This document shows, in pieces, positions 8,030 to 15,865 of a DNA stretch of 38,963 nt. The translations under genes were made by a program, and so were the position numbers. The notes under the pieces were generated by a model. It saw nothing but the letters and a program-made list of their open reading frames with translations, was not told the DNA's origin and did no database searches. The stretch spans positions 1 to 38,963 of the forward strand of contig NZ_JAAXKY010000064.1 in the NCBI RefSeq assembly GCF_012911925.1, in the 5' to 3' direction. The DNA is from Pseudonocardia xinjiangensis (GTDB lineage: Bacteria; Actinomycetota; Actinomycetes; Mycobacteriales; Pseudonocardiaceae). Numbering within the stretch: position 1 is the first letter of the stretch; the number at the start of each line of letters is the position of its first letter.

Positions 8030-9047
8030 CTCGACGCGACCGTCCACCGGCCCCGATGTGTTCCTCGGTGTCGACGGCGGCGGCACCAAGACCGTCTTCG
8101 CGCTGCTGGACGGCGACGGCAGGCTCCTCGCCACCGCACTGGCGCCCAGCTGCTACTACTTCGGGCAGAGCATCGACCTCGTCGAGGAGGTCATCCGCAG
8201 CGGCGTTGCATCCGTCTGCGACGAAGCCGTCCTCACGACCGACCGGATCACCTACGCGTTCCTCGCGCTCCCCGGCTACGGCGAGGTCAGCAGCGACATC
8301 GAGACCTTGGACGCGATCCCGGCCCGGGTCCTCGGCCATCGGCGGTACGGCTGCGACAACGACATGGTCGCCGGCTGGGCGGGGTCGTTGGGGGCGGTGG
8401 ACGGCGTCAACGTCATCGCCGGCACCGGGTCCATGACCTACGGCGAACACGGCGGGCGCAAGCTGCGCGTCGGCGGGTGGGGCGAGCTGTTCGACGACGA
8501 GGGGTCGGCCTACTGGATCGCGATCCGCGGACTGAGCGCGTTCGCGAAGATGTCCGACGGGCGGCTGGCCGGCGGCCCGTTGCGGGAGCGGCTGGCCTCC
8601 CACCTGCGGCTCGCCGCCGACCTGGACCTGGTCGATGTGGTCGTCAACCGCTGGCGGGGCGACCGCGCGAAGGTCGCGTCCCTCGCGCGCGTGGTCACCG
8701 CGGCCGCCGCCGACGGCGACGAGGTCTGCGTGGAGATCCTCCACGAGGCCGGCCGGGTGCTTGCGGATCTGGTCACGGCCACCATCGCCCGGCTCGATTA
8801 CGCACCCGGCGACGTGGTGCCGGTGTCGTGGTCGGGTGGCGTCTTCGCGTCCGGCGAGGTCCGCGCCGCTTTCCACGAGCACCTCGCCGACTCTCCGGTC
8901 GACCTGCGCGAGCCGCTCCTGCCCCCGGTGCTCGGAGCCGCGCTGTACGCGGCACGGCTGGCCGGCCGGCCGTTGAGCGCCACGGTCGTCGACGGGCTGC
9001 ACGCGTACGCAAGCACCTTGCCCCAAGGAGGAGGCAGTGATGAGTGA
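8013..9047 (+). CDS. BadF/BadG/BcrA-type sugar kinase (N-acetylglucosamine/galactosamine kinase-like)
   Basis: 344 aa of the ASKHA fold. Phosphate-1 loop FLGVDGGGTKTVFALLD (17-33), phosphate-2/adenosine segments NVIAGTGSM and VGGWGELFDDEGSAYW, and a C-terminal SWSGGVFASG. These are features of the NagK-like eukaryotic-type GlcNAc kinases of the BadF family rather than ROK kinases. In this operon it most likely phosphorylates the incoming amino sugar at C6 so that AgaS can act on it. It overlaps the agaS 3' end by 17 bases and the transporter start by 8, so the four genes are one translationally coupled unit. Whether the substrate is acetylated cannot be told from sequence. Confidence 0.8.
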   Translation: MRSTSDSTRPSTGPDVFLGVDGGGTKTVFALLDGDGRLLATALAPSCYYFGQSIDLVEEVIRSGVASVCDEAVLTTDRITYAFLALPGYGEVSSDIETLDAIPARVLGHRRYGCDNDMVAGWAGSLGAVDGVNVIAGTGSMTYGEHGGRKLRVGGWGELFDDEGSAYWIAIRGLSAFAKMSDGRLAGGPLRERLASHLRLAADLDLVDVVVNRWRGDRAKVASLARVVTAAAADGDEVCVEILHEAGRVLADLVTATIARLDYAPGDVVPVSWSGGVFASGEVRAAFHEHLADSPVDLREPLLPPVLGAALYAARLAGRPLSATVVDGLHAYASTLPQGGGSDE

Positions 9048-9993
9048 CCGCGCATCCACGTCGACCAGCGGAGCCACCCGCGTCGGCGGTACCCGGTGGA
9101 TCCCGTACGCCGGGCTGTTGGTGCTGTTCTGGGGCGTGTGGGGAGCGTTCTCCGGCACCCCGACGGCGCTGTACGGCTATCCCAACGAGATGGTGTACAT
9201 CCTCTGGGCGTTCACCATGCTCATCCCGGCGTACTTCGCCATGCGCGGCCGTACGTTCGACCGGCGACCCGTTGCCGCCGGCTACGGCCTCGTCGTCGGT
9301 CTCACGGGCGCAGGTGGCCAACTGGTGCTCTTCAAGGCCCTCACCATCGGGCCGGCCTACCTGATCTTCCCGCTCATCTCGATCTCCCCGGCCATCACCG
9401 TGCTGATGGCGGTGGTCATCCTGCGCGAACGGATCCGCGGACTGGCGACCATCGGCGTCGTCGCGGCACTGGGGTCCATCGTCCTGTTCAGCGTCACCAG
9501 CGGGTCCGGCGACGCCGCCGGTGGCCCGTGGCTGATCCTGGCCCTGATCGTCATGGTCGCCTGGGGTGTCCAGGCCTACTACATGAAGAAGGCCGCCAAC
9601 GCCGGTGTGAACGACGCGACGACGTTCGCCTGGATGACGGTCAGCGGCCTGCTCCTCGTCCCGGTCGCCTGGATCATGATGGGCGCGTTCCCCAGCGACG
9701 CTCCGTGGCAGGCGCCCGCCCTGACGCTGGGCACCCAGCTGCTCAACGCCGTCGGCGCGCTGTTCCTCGTCATGGCGCTGTCCCGGGGCAAGGCGACCAT
9801 CGTGGCGCCGGTGACGAACGCGCTCGCGCCCGTGCTCACGAGCGTGCTCTCGCTCATCGTCTACCGGACCACGCCATCGGTCTACGGGCTCATCGGCATC
9901 GTCCTCGCCATCGGCGGGTCCACCCTCATGGTCTATGCCGACGAGTCGACCGGTGACAGCTCGCCGGCTACATCTCCGGCCGTCCCGACGTAG
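9040..9993 (+). CDS. DMT-superfamily (EamA/GRP-like) transporter
   Basis: 317 aa with about ten hydrophobic segments in two repeats, the usual EamA arrangement. The second halves of the repeats contain FKALTIGPAYLIFPLISISP and ALSRGKATIVAPVTNALAP. I chose ATG 9040 over GTG 9037 because AAGGAGGAGG lies 6-8 bases before it. The family includes drug/metabolite exporters and the GRP-type sugar uptake carriers (GlcU, RhaT). As the last gene of an amino-sugar catabolic operon that has no ABC or PTS component, it is the only candidate importer. That is inference; export of a toxic intermediate is the alternative. A hairpin follows. Confidence 0.8.
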   Translation: MSDRASTSTSGATRVGGTRWIPYAGLLVLFWGVWGAFSGTPTALYGYPNEMVYILWAFTMLIPAYFAMRGRTFDRRPVAAGYGLVVGLTGAGGQLVLFKALTIGPAYLIFPLISISPAITVLMAVVILRERIRGLATIGVVAALGSIVLFSVTSGSGDAAGGPWLILALIVMVAWGVQAYYMKKAANAGVNDATTFAWMTVSGLLLVPVAWIMMGAFPSDAPWQAPALTLGTQLLNAVGALFLVMALSRGKATIVAPVTNALAPVLTSVLSLIVYRTTPSVYGLIGIVLAIGGSTLMVYADESTGDSSPATSPAVPT

Positions 9994-9997
9994 GCAC

Positions 9998-10037
9998 CCT
10001 CCGGACGGGCCGCCGGGACGGGCGACGGGCCCGGAGG
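9998..10037 (+). terminator. Hairpin after the amino-sugar operon
   Basis: CCTCCGG (9998-10004) pairs with CCGGAGG (10031-10037) around a G+C-rich loop. It begins five bases after the DMT transporter stop. No T-run. Confidence 0.4.
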
Positions 10038-10045
10038 CCCCTCAC

Positions 10046-10051
10046 TAGGCT
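10046..10051 (+). promoter_or_regulatory. -10 element of the RNase HI gene, leaderless
   Basis: TAGGCT fits TANNNT and ends 7 bases before GTG 10059, the spacing expected when transcription starts at the first base of the start codon. No ribosome binding site precedes the GTG. This supports 10059 over ATG 10065. Confidence 0.5.
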
Positions 10052-10058
10052 GGCCGGC

Positions 10059-10691
10059 GTGCCGATGACCGCCAAGTACGCCACCACCTGCAAGGTCTGC
10101 TCGTCCCGCATCAGTCCCGGCGAGGAGATCGGCCGGTCCGGTACGGCCTGGGCACACGCTGCCTGTGCCACGCCGGAGGCGGGCGGCGCGGCGGCCGCCG
10201 CGGCACCGAGGGCGACGGCGGCCCGTCCGAAGCGCACCACCCAGCGGCCGGACATGCCCGCCGCCGAGGGGGCGCTGGAGGTGTGGACCGACGGGGCGTG
10301 CTCGGGCAACCCGGGGCCGGGCGGCTGGGCGTGGGCCACCCGGGACGGGCGGCAGGGCAGCGGCGGGGAGAACCCCACCACCAACCAGCGCATGGAGATC
10401 CGGGCCGCGCTGGAGGCGGTGCGCGCGCTGCCCGGGCCACTGGTCGTCGTCAGCGACTCCACCTACGTCGTGAACTGCTTCCGCGACGCCTGGTGGCGGG
10501 GGTGGCTCGACCGGGGCTGGGTCACCAGCGCCCGCAAGCCGGTCGTCAGCCGGGACCTGTGGGAGCCGTTGGTCACGCTCGTCAACGAGCGCGGCGACGT
10601 GTCGTTCCGCTGGGTGAAGGGCCATTCGGGCGACGAGATGAACGACCTGGTGGATGCGCTGGCCGTGGAACAGACCCGCGCCCTCGCCTGA
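10059..10691 (+). CDS. rnhA: Ribonuclease HI with N-terminal zinc-ribbon-like extension
   Basis: 210 aa. Residues 73-205 are a complete RNase HI domain that cuts RNA in RNA-DNA hybrids. All four catalytic acids are present: D78 in WTDGACSGNPGPGGW, E113 in NQRMEIRAAL, D133 in VVSDSTYVV, and D199 in NDLVDALA, with the conserved His in VKGHSGDE. In front of it lies a segment with C11-x2-C14 and H33-x2-C36 (TCKVCSSRI, AWAHAAC), which looks like a small zinc-binding finger, then an Ala/Arg-rich linker at about 40-66. Most bacterial RNase HI proteins are about 155 aa and lack this part. The finger may bind nucleic acid; that is inference. Leaderless GTG start; hairpin overlaps the stop. Confidence 0.93.
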   Translation: MPMTAKYATTCKVCSSRISPGEEIGRSGTAWAHAACATPEAGGAAAAAAPRATAARPKRTTQRPDMPAAEGALEVWTDGACSGNPGPGGWAWATRDGRQGSGGENPTTNQRMEIRAALEAVRALPGPLVVVSDSTYVVNCFRDAWWRGWLDRGWVTSARKPVVSRDLWEPLVTLVNERGDVSFRWVKGHSGDEMNDLVDALAVEQTRALA

Positions 10692-10707
10692 GCGGCACGC
10701 GCCGCTC
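10690..10707 (+). terminator. Hairpin after RNase HI gene
   Basis: GAGCGGC-ACGC-GCCGCTC forms a perfect 7-bp stem with a 4-base loop, beginning inside the TGA stop codon. Confidence 0.55.
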
Positions 10708-10773
10708 CCCGGGCTACCTCGTCCTCCCCGGAGCCTGTGAGGAGACGGCGCACGGTCGACCGGCGTGGATGCG

Positions 10774-10779
10774 TAATCT
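10774..10779 (+). promoter_or_regulatory. -10 element upstream of the LacI gene
   Basis: TAATCT fits TANNNT and would start transcription near 10786, giving a leader of about 25 bases that includes GAAGGTGGAG before GTG 10810. No clear -35 is visible. Confidence 0.35.
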
Positions 10780-10809
10780 CTGCCGCACGGCCGGGCGAGA
10801 AGGTGGAGA

Positions 10810-11847
10810 GTGAACGGAGTCGCACGTCGGCGGAGTGGGGTGACCATGACCGACGTCGCCCGCCGCGCCGGGGTGTCCACGATGACCGTCTCGAACGTGA
10901 TCAACGGGCGCGTGCAGCGGGTGAGCGAGTCGACGCGGCTTCGGGTGCTGGCGGTGATCTCAGAACTCGGATACCAGGTCAACCTGACGGCCCGGAACCT
11001 GCGGATGGGGCGGACCGGGGCTGTCGGGTTGGCCGTGCCGGGGTTCGCGCCGGGGTACTACGCCCAGCTCGCCGAGCGGCTGGCCGATCGGTTCGCGGCG
11101 CACGGGATGCGGCTGGCGGTGGAGCGGACGGGCGGGAACCGGGTGGCCGAGCTGGACGCCCTCACGGCGCCGCGGTTGAGCGGCTACGACGGGTTCGTGC
11201 TCAGCGTCGTCGCGGGAGAGGTGGCCGACCTCGATCGGCTCAGCCTGGACACGCCGGTCGTGCTGATCGGTGAGAAGGCGGTGCCGGCGCGGTTCGACCA
11301 CGTCCTCATGGACAACGTCGGAGGCGCACGGATGGCGACCGAGCTTCTCATCCGCACCGGCTCGCAGCGGATCGTGTTGCTCGCCGGCGCCGGTGAGCAG
11401 GACGAGACCATGCCGGGCCTGCGGACCCGCGGATACCGGAACGCCCACGCGGCCACCGGCACGACGGTCCGCGACGAGCTGATCGTCTCCTGCGGGTTCA
11501 GCGTTCACCACGGCTACGCAGCGGTGCGGGACCTGGTCGGTCGGGGTGTCCCGTTCGATGCGGTCTTCGCTCTGACCGACTCGGCGGCGATCGGTGCGTT
11601 GCGCGCGCTGGCCGACACCGGCCGCCGGGTCCCGGAGGACGTCCAGGTGATCGGCTTCGACAACCTCGACGACAGCAGGTTCACCGTTCCCGGGCTCACC
11701 ACGGTCGAGCCCGGCAACGACGAGATGGCGGACGCGATCTGTGCGCTGCTGATGGAGCGGATCGACGCGCCGTCGACGGGCGGGGCGGCCCGGGTGGTCA
11801 TGCCGGAACCCCGGATCGTCGAGCGCGAGTCCACCCGCAGTACCTGA
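10810..11847 (+). CDS. LacI-family transcriptional regulator
   Basis: 345 aa from GTG 10810; an in-frame ATG at 10846 (MTDVARRAGVS) is a credible alternative and would start right at the HTH. The LacI HTH and hinge are at about residues 13-65 (TDVARRAGVSTMTVSNVING, LGYQVNLTARNLRMGRTG). The periplasmic-binding-like core ends with the usual VIGFDNLDDSRFTVPGLTTV. It is convergent with the GH51 gene and next to the sugar ABC/GH95 operon. Two identical palindromes CGAAACTTTCG in the divergent promoter at 13.5 kb are LacI-type sites, so this protein is the probable repressor of both transcription units. The inducer is likely an oligosaccharide released by those glycosidases, by inference. Confidence 0.92.
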   Translation: MNGVARRRSGVTMTDVARRAGVSTMTVSNVINGRVQRVSESTRLRVLAVISELGYQVNLTARNLRMGRTGAVGLAVPGFAPGYYAQLAERLADRFAAHGMRLAVERTGGNRVAELDALTAPRLSGYDGFVLSVVAGEVADLDRLSLDTPVVLIGEKAVPARFDHVLMDNVGGARMATELLIRTGSQRIVLLAGAGEQDETMPGLRTRGYRNAHAATGTTVRDELIVSCGFSVHHGYAAVRDLVGRGVPFDAVFALTDSAAIGALRALADTGRRVPEDVQVIGFDNLDDSRFTVPGLTTVEPGNDEMADAICALLMERIDAPSTGGAARVVMPEPRIVERESTRST

Positions 11848-11867
11848 CGCCGGTCACCGGCCCGGCG
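11848..11867. terminator. Bidirectional hairpin between convergent genes
   Basis: CGCCGG (11848-11853) pairs with CCGGCG (11862-11867). It fills exactly the 21-bp gap between the stops of the LacI and GH51 genes. Confidence 0.4.
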
Positions 11868-11868
11868 G

Positions 11869-13407
11869 TCAGGCCAGGTCCAGCTCGACCGTGGTGAACG
11901 AGTGTGGGGCCAGCACCGCCACCAGCTCCGCGGCCCCCAGCGCTCCGGGGCGCAGCGTGACCGCGAGGTCGGCCGGTGCCACGGCGTCCGGTGCCGCCGA
12001 CGTGTTGTGGCGCTGGGGCTCGTCGGCCGTGAGGATCCGCGCCCGGGCGGCCGTCACCGCCCGGCCGCGCAGGTCGAGGCGCACGGTCGTGTCGGTGTCG
12101 AGCGCGAGGTTGCTCAGCGAGACCAGTACCTTGCCGTCCTTCGTGCTGGCGGAGATCGACAACGGGTCGAGCCCGTCGTCGCCGACCGTTACCGCTGCCG
12201 GCTTCTCGACCAGGTGCACCGGTACCGATGCCGCGTCCTGGTGGCCCTTGTTCATCGCGAACACGTGGTAGGTCGGGGTGAGCACGAGGCCGCCGTCGTC
12301 GTCGGTGAGGATCATCGCCTGCAGCACGTTGACGGTCTGGGCGATGTTCGCCATCCGCAGCCGGGCGGCGTGCTTGTGGAAGATGTCGAAGTGCAGGCTC
12401 GCGACCAGCGCGTCGCGCAGGGTGTTCTGCTGGTACAGGAAGCGCGGGTTGGTGCCGGGCTCGGCCTCCCACCAGGTGCCCCACTCGTCGCACACCAGCC
12501 CGACCCGGCGCTGCGGGTCGTAGGCGTCCATCACCGCGCTGTGGCCGGCGATCACGCGGTCGATGTCGGCCGCCTTGACCATCGTCCGGTAGTACTGCTC
12601 ATCGGTGAACTCGGTGGCCGAGCCCTTGGAGATCCCGTCGCCGGCGAACGAGTAGTAGTGGAACGAGACGGCTTGGAAGATGCCGCGGGGCCGGCTCGTG
12701 CAGCCGAGGCAGCTCACGGCCTTCATCAGGGCCTCGGTCCAGGCGAGGTCGTCGTCCGCGGCGCCGGCGGCGATCCGGTACAGCTCATTGCCGTCGTGGT
12801 TGTGCAGGAAGGTCGCGTAGCGGCTGGCGAGGTCGGCGTAGGTGTCGGCGCGCATGTGCCCGCCGCAGCCCCAGGCCTCGTTCCCGATCCCCCAGAACGG
12901 GACCTTCCACGGCTGGTCCCGGCCGTTGGCCTTGCGCAGCCGGGCCATCGGCGAGTCGCCGTCGCGGGTGAGGTACTCGACCCACTCGCTCATCTCCTGG
13001 ACGGTCCCGGAGCCGACGTTGCCGTTGACGTAGGGCTCGGCGCCCAGGAGCTCGCACAGCGCCATGAACTCGTGGGTGCCGAAGTGGTTGTTCTCCTCGA
13101 CGTCGCCCCACAGCGAGTTGACCATGACCGGACGGTCCTGCTTCGGGCCGACGCCGTCGCGCCAGTGGTAGGCGTCGGCGAAGCAGCCACCCGGCCAGCG
13201 CAGGTTGGGGATGTCCAGTGCGCGCAGGGCCTCGACGACGTCGAGCCGCAGGCCGCCCTCGTTGGGGATCGGTGAGTCCTCGCCCACCCAGAACCCGCCG
13301 TAGATGCAGCGGCCGAGGTGCTCGGCGAAGTGGCCGTACAGGTGCTTGCTGATGGTCGGACCGGTGACGTCGAGGTCGATCACTGCCCGGGCGGTCGACG
13401 GGGGCAT
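11869..13407 (-). CDS. GH51 alpha-L-arabinofuranosidase
   Basis: 512 aa, the usual length for intracellular GH51 enzymes, with no signal peptide. An N-terminal strand leads into a (beta/alpha)8 barrel and a C-terminal jelly roll. The catalytic acid/base is E177 in FWGIGNEAWGCGG and the nucleophile is E308 in GLVCDEWGTWW. RWPGGCFADAYHWRDGVGP (about 70-88) is a family signature. The enzyme removes arabinofuranosyl side groups from arabinan, arabinoxylan or arabinogalactan fragments. I chose ATG 13407 because AAGGA lies five bases before it; the frame is open further upstream to 13557 but that part overlaps the promoter. It is divergent from the ABC operon, with a LacI-type operator 61 bases from its start. 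Confidence 0.93.
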   Translation of the reverse strand: MPPSTARAVIDLDVTGPTISKHLYGHFAEHLGRCIYGGFWVGEDSPIPNEGGLRLDVVEALRALDIPNLRWPGGCFADAYHWRDGVGPKQDRPVMVNSLWGDVEENNHFGTHEFMALCELLGAEPYVNGNVGSGTVQEMSEWVEYLTRDGDSPMARLRKANGRDQPWKVPFWGIGNEAWGCGGHMRADTYADLASRYATFLHNHDGNELYRIAAGAADDDLAWTEALMKAVSCLGCTSRPRGIFQAVSFHYYSFAGDGISKGSATEFTDEQYYRTMVKAADIDRVIAGHSAVMDAYDPQRRVGLVCDEWGTWWEAEPGTNPRFLYQQNTLRDALVASLHFDIFHKHAARLRMANIAQTVNVLQAMILTDDDGGLVLTPTYHVFAMNKGHQDAASVPVHLVEKPAAVTVGDDGLDPLSISASTKDGKVLVSLSNLALDTDTTVRLDLRGRAVTAARARILTADEPQRHNTSAAPDAVAPADLAVTLRPGALGAAELVAVLAPHSFTTVELDLA

Positions 13408-13467
13408 CGGCATCCTTACTCGGTCGACGAGGCGCATCGAGTGTCGGTAACTGACAGGTCTCAGAAC

Positions 13468-13478
13468 CGAAACTTTCG
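13468..13478. promoter_or_regulatory. LacI-type operator, GH51-proximal copy
   Basis: CGAAA-C-TTTCG, an 11-bp perfect palindrome, identical to the core of the copy at 13574. The GAAAnTTTC-type core is common for actinobacterial LacI repressors of polysaccharide-use genes. Confidence 0.65.
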
Positions 13479-13573
13479 AGCGCGACGTCACTCTTCTGGG
13501 TAGGTTTGACGTTATACTGTGTCGCCCATTACATTCGCCGCGCGTCTCGACGGCCACATCGCCCTATCCAGTG

Positions 13574-13586
13574 TCGAAACTTTCGA
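13574..13586. promoter_or_regulatory. LacI-type operator, ABC-operon-proximal copy
   Basis: TCGAAA-C-TTTCGA, a 13-bp perfect palindrome that includes the same CGAAACTTTCG as the site 106 bases upstream. It ends two bases before the GGAGA ribosome binding site of the substrate-binding protein gene, so it probably lies in the transcribed leader and blocks elongation or initiation. The TATACT at about 13514 is a possible -10. Confidence 0.65.
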
Positions 13587-13602
13587 ACGGAGACACACCG
13601 CC

Positions 13603-14874
13603 GTGAAACTCCGCTCCAGCCTGCTCGTGCTGCTCGCAGCAGCCGCACTCGCAGCGACCACAGCCTGCTCCCCGGGCTCCGCATCCGGGGGCGGTGGGGA
13701 TCCGAAGTCGTTCGAGTTCTGGTCGTTCAGCGGGATCGACCAGCAGCACGACGTCGACATCTACCAACGCAACCACCCCGACATCCAGGTCAAGCTGACC
13801 GAGGTCGGCAGCACGACGGAGACCGCGCAGGCGCTGGCCACGGCCCTCGCCGGCGGGAAGGTTCCCGACCTGGTGCTCATCCAGGGCGACGACATGCCCA
13901 AGTTCGTGCAGCAGCCGCAGAACTTCCTCGACCTGCGTGAGCGCGGCGCCGACCAGATGAAGGGTGACTATCTGGACTGGGTGATGGAGCAGGCGACGGC
14001 GCAAGACGGACAGATCATCGGGATCCCCACCGATGTCGGCGGCATGGCCGTCGTCTACCGCACGGACCTGTTCGCCGCGGCCGGCCTGCCCACCGACCGG
14101 GAGTCGGTCTCCAAGCTGTGGCCGACGTGGGACGCCTTCATCGAGACCGGCAAGAAGTACGTGGCCGCGACCGGCAAGCCGTTCGTCGACAACGCGCCGA
14201 CCAGCGTGTTCTACCAGGCCGTCAACCAGGTCTCGCAGAAGTACTACGACGACGCGGGCAACCTGATCTACGACAAGAACCCCGAGGTCAAGGCGGCGTT
14301 CGACACCACGCTCAAGGCACTCGAGGCCGGCATCTCGGCCAAGATCTCCTTCGGCGCCGACGCCTGGAATGCCGCGCTGCCCCGTGGCGACTTCGCGGTC
14401 GTGTCCGCGCCGGCGTGGATGCTGGACCAGATCCGCCGGGCGGCGCCCGACACGAGCGGCAAGTGGGACGTCGCGACGATCCCCGGCGGCGCTGGCAACT
14501 GGGGCGGCAGCTACCTGGCGGTCCCGGCCCGCGCGCAGAACCCCGAGGCGGCCTGGAACTACATCAAGGAGATGCAGTCGCCGCAGCGCCAGCTCGAGCA
14601 CTTCCTCGACGTCGGGTCCCTGCCGACCACGCCCGCCGTCTACAACGACCCGAAGCTCACCGGCCAGGCCGACCCGTTCTTCTCCGGCGCGCCGACCGGG
14701 CAGATCTACACCCAGGCCGTGCTGGGGCTGAAGCCGTTCCACATGGGGCCCGACACCGCCACCATCGGCTCGGAGTTCCTCAACGCCCTCACCAACGTCG
14801 AGCAGGGGTCGGGCAACCCCGCCACGGCCTGGGACGACGCCGTGAACAACATCCGCACGGCGATCGGGAAGTAA
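13603..14874 (+). CDS. Sugar ABC transporter substrate-binding lipoprotein (family 1)
   Basis: 423 aa from GTG 13603, with GGAGA nine bases upstream. Residues 1-22 are a lipoprotein signal (KLRSSLLVLLAAAALAATTA then C22), followed by a Gly/Ser linker. The mature part is a type I/II extracellular solute-binding protein (FEFWSFSGIDQQH, ATALAGGKVPDLVLIQGDD, IPTDVGGMAVVYRTDLFAAAG). It binds the oligosaccharide outside the membrane and delivers it to the two permeases downstream. No ATPase gene is present; such importers commonly share an MsiK-type ATPase encoded elsewhere. First gene of the operon with the GH95 enzyme at the end; probably LacI-controlled. The open frame starts further upstream at 13519, but the signal peptide fixes the start. 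Confidence 0.93.
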   Translation: MKLRSSLLVLLAAAALAATTACSPGSASGGGGDPKSFEFWSFSGIDQQHDVDIYQRNHPDIQVKLTEVGSTTETAQALATALAGGKVPDLVLIQGDDMPKFVQQPQNFLDLRERGADQMKGDYLDWVMEQATAQDGQIIGIPTDVGGMAVVYRTDLFAAAGLPTDRESVSKLWPTWDAFIETGKKYVAATGKPFVDNAPTSVFYQAVNQVSQKYYDDAGNLIYDKNPEVKAAFDTTLKALEAGISAKISFGADAWNAALPRGDFAVVSAPAWMLDQIRRAAPDTSGKWDVATIPGGAGNWGGSYLAVPARAQNPEAAWNYIKEMQSPQRQLEHFLDVGSLPTTPAVYNDPKLTGQADPFFSGAPTGQIYTQAVLGLKPFHMGPDTATIGSEFLNALTNVEQGSGNPATAWDDAVNNIRTAIGK

Positions 14875-14905
14875 CCACGATGCGCCGCCACCGTGGGTGG
14901 GTCCC

Positions 14906-15865
14906 GTGACCGCGACCCTGTCGGCCAAGCAGGTTCCGTCCCCCGGCGCGCCCAAGCGCGCCGGGGGGTGGGCCCTCCCGTTCCGCGAGCGGATCGCGCC
15001 GTACGCCTACATCGCGCCGTTCTTCCTGATCTTCGGGGTGTTCGGGCTCGTCCCGTTCCTGGCCACGTTCTACATCGCGTTGTTCGAGTGGAACCCGATC
15101 GGCGACCAGACCTTCACCGGCGTCGACAACTTCACCCGGATGCTCGCCGACCCGCGGTTCTGGAACGCGACGAGCAACACGATCCGGATCTGGCTGCTGT
15201 CGACCATCCCGCAGCTGGCGATCGCGCTGGTGCTGGCGCACGTGCTCAACCACGCCCGGCTGCGGGCCGCGGTGTTCTTCCGGATGGCGATCCTGGTCCC
15301 CTTCATCACCTCGGTGGCGGCCACCGCGATCGTCTTCGCGCAGATGTTCGACCGCGACTACGGCCTGCTGAACTGGCTGCTCGGACTGGTCGGGATCTCC
15401 TCGATCGACTTCGTGCAGTCCGTGTGGGGCAGCCACCTCATGATCGCCGTGATGGTCGCGTGGCGCTGGTGCGGCTACAACACCCTGCTGTACCTGGCGG
15501 CGCTGCAGGCAGTGCCACGCGACGTCTACGAGGCGGCGGCGATCGACGGCGCCGGCGGGTGGCGGCAGTTCCGCCACATCACCGTCCCGGCGCTGCGGCC
15601 GATCATCATCTTCACGATCGTCACCTCGACGATCGGCGGGCTGCAGATCTTCACCGAGCCCCTGCTGGTCGCCCGCACGACCAACCTCACCTGCGGCGCG
15701 GTGCGGCAGTGCCAGACGCTCACGCTGTTCCTCTACGAGCAGGGCTTCGGCCGGTACGAGTTCGGCTACGGGTCGGCGATCGGCGTCGCGCTGTTCGTGA
15801 TGATCATCCTGATCGCCGCGGTCAACTACCTGCTCTCCAGCCGGATCCGAGGAGAGGGTCGATGA
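14906..15865 (+). CDS. Sugar ABC transporter permease 1 (MalF-type)
   Basis: 319 aa from GTG 14906 (GTG 14897 adds three residues and is also possible; both have only a weak GGTGG ahead). Six membrane segments follow a hydrophilic N-terminus. The EAA loop that contacts the ATPase is at about residue 209 (EAAAIDGAGGWRQFRHITVP). The first helix APYAYIAPFFLIFGVFGLVP is typical of CUT1 permeases. CxxGxxxxC in the loop near residue 265 (TCGAVRQCQT) is unusual for this family. The stop overlaps an ATGA that begins a 26-codon ORF inside the 77-bp element separating it from permease 2. Confidence 0.92.
   Translation: MTATLSAKQVPSPGAPKRAGGWALPFRERIAPYAYIAPFFLIFGVFGLVPFLATFYIALFEWNPIGDQTFTGVDNFTRMLADPRFWNATSNTIRIWLLSTIPQLAIALVLAHVLNHARLRAAVFFRMAILVPFITSVAATAIVFAQMFDRDYGLLNWLLGLVGISSIDFVQSVWGSHLMIAVMVAWRWCGYNTLLYLAALQAVPRDVYEAAAIDGAGGWRQFRHITVPALRPIIIFTIVTSTIGGLQIFTEPLLVARTTNLTCGAVRQCQTLTLFLYEQGFGRYEFGYGSAIGVALFVMIILIAAVNYLLSSRIRGEGR

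Noticed and set aside
11869..13557. Upstream start (13557) for the GH51 gene
   Set aside because: The extra 50 residues overlap the promoter and operator; AAGGA before ATG 13407 and family length favour the shorter form.
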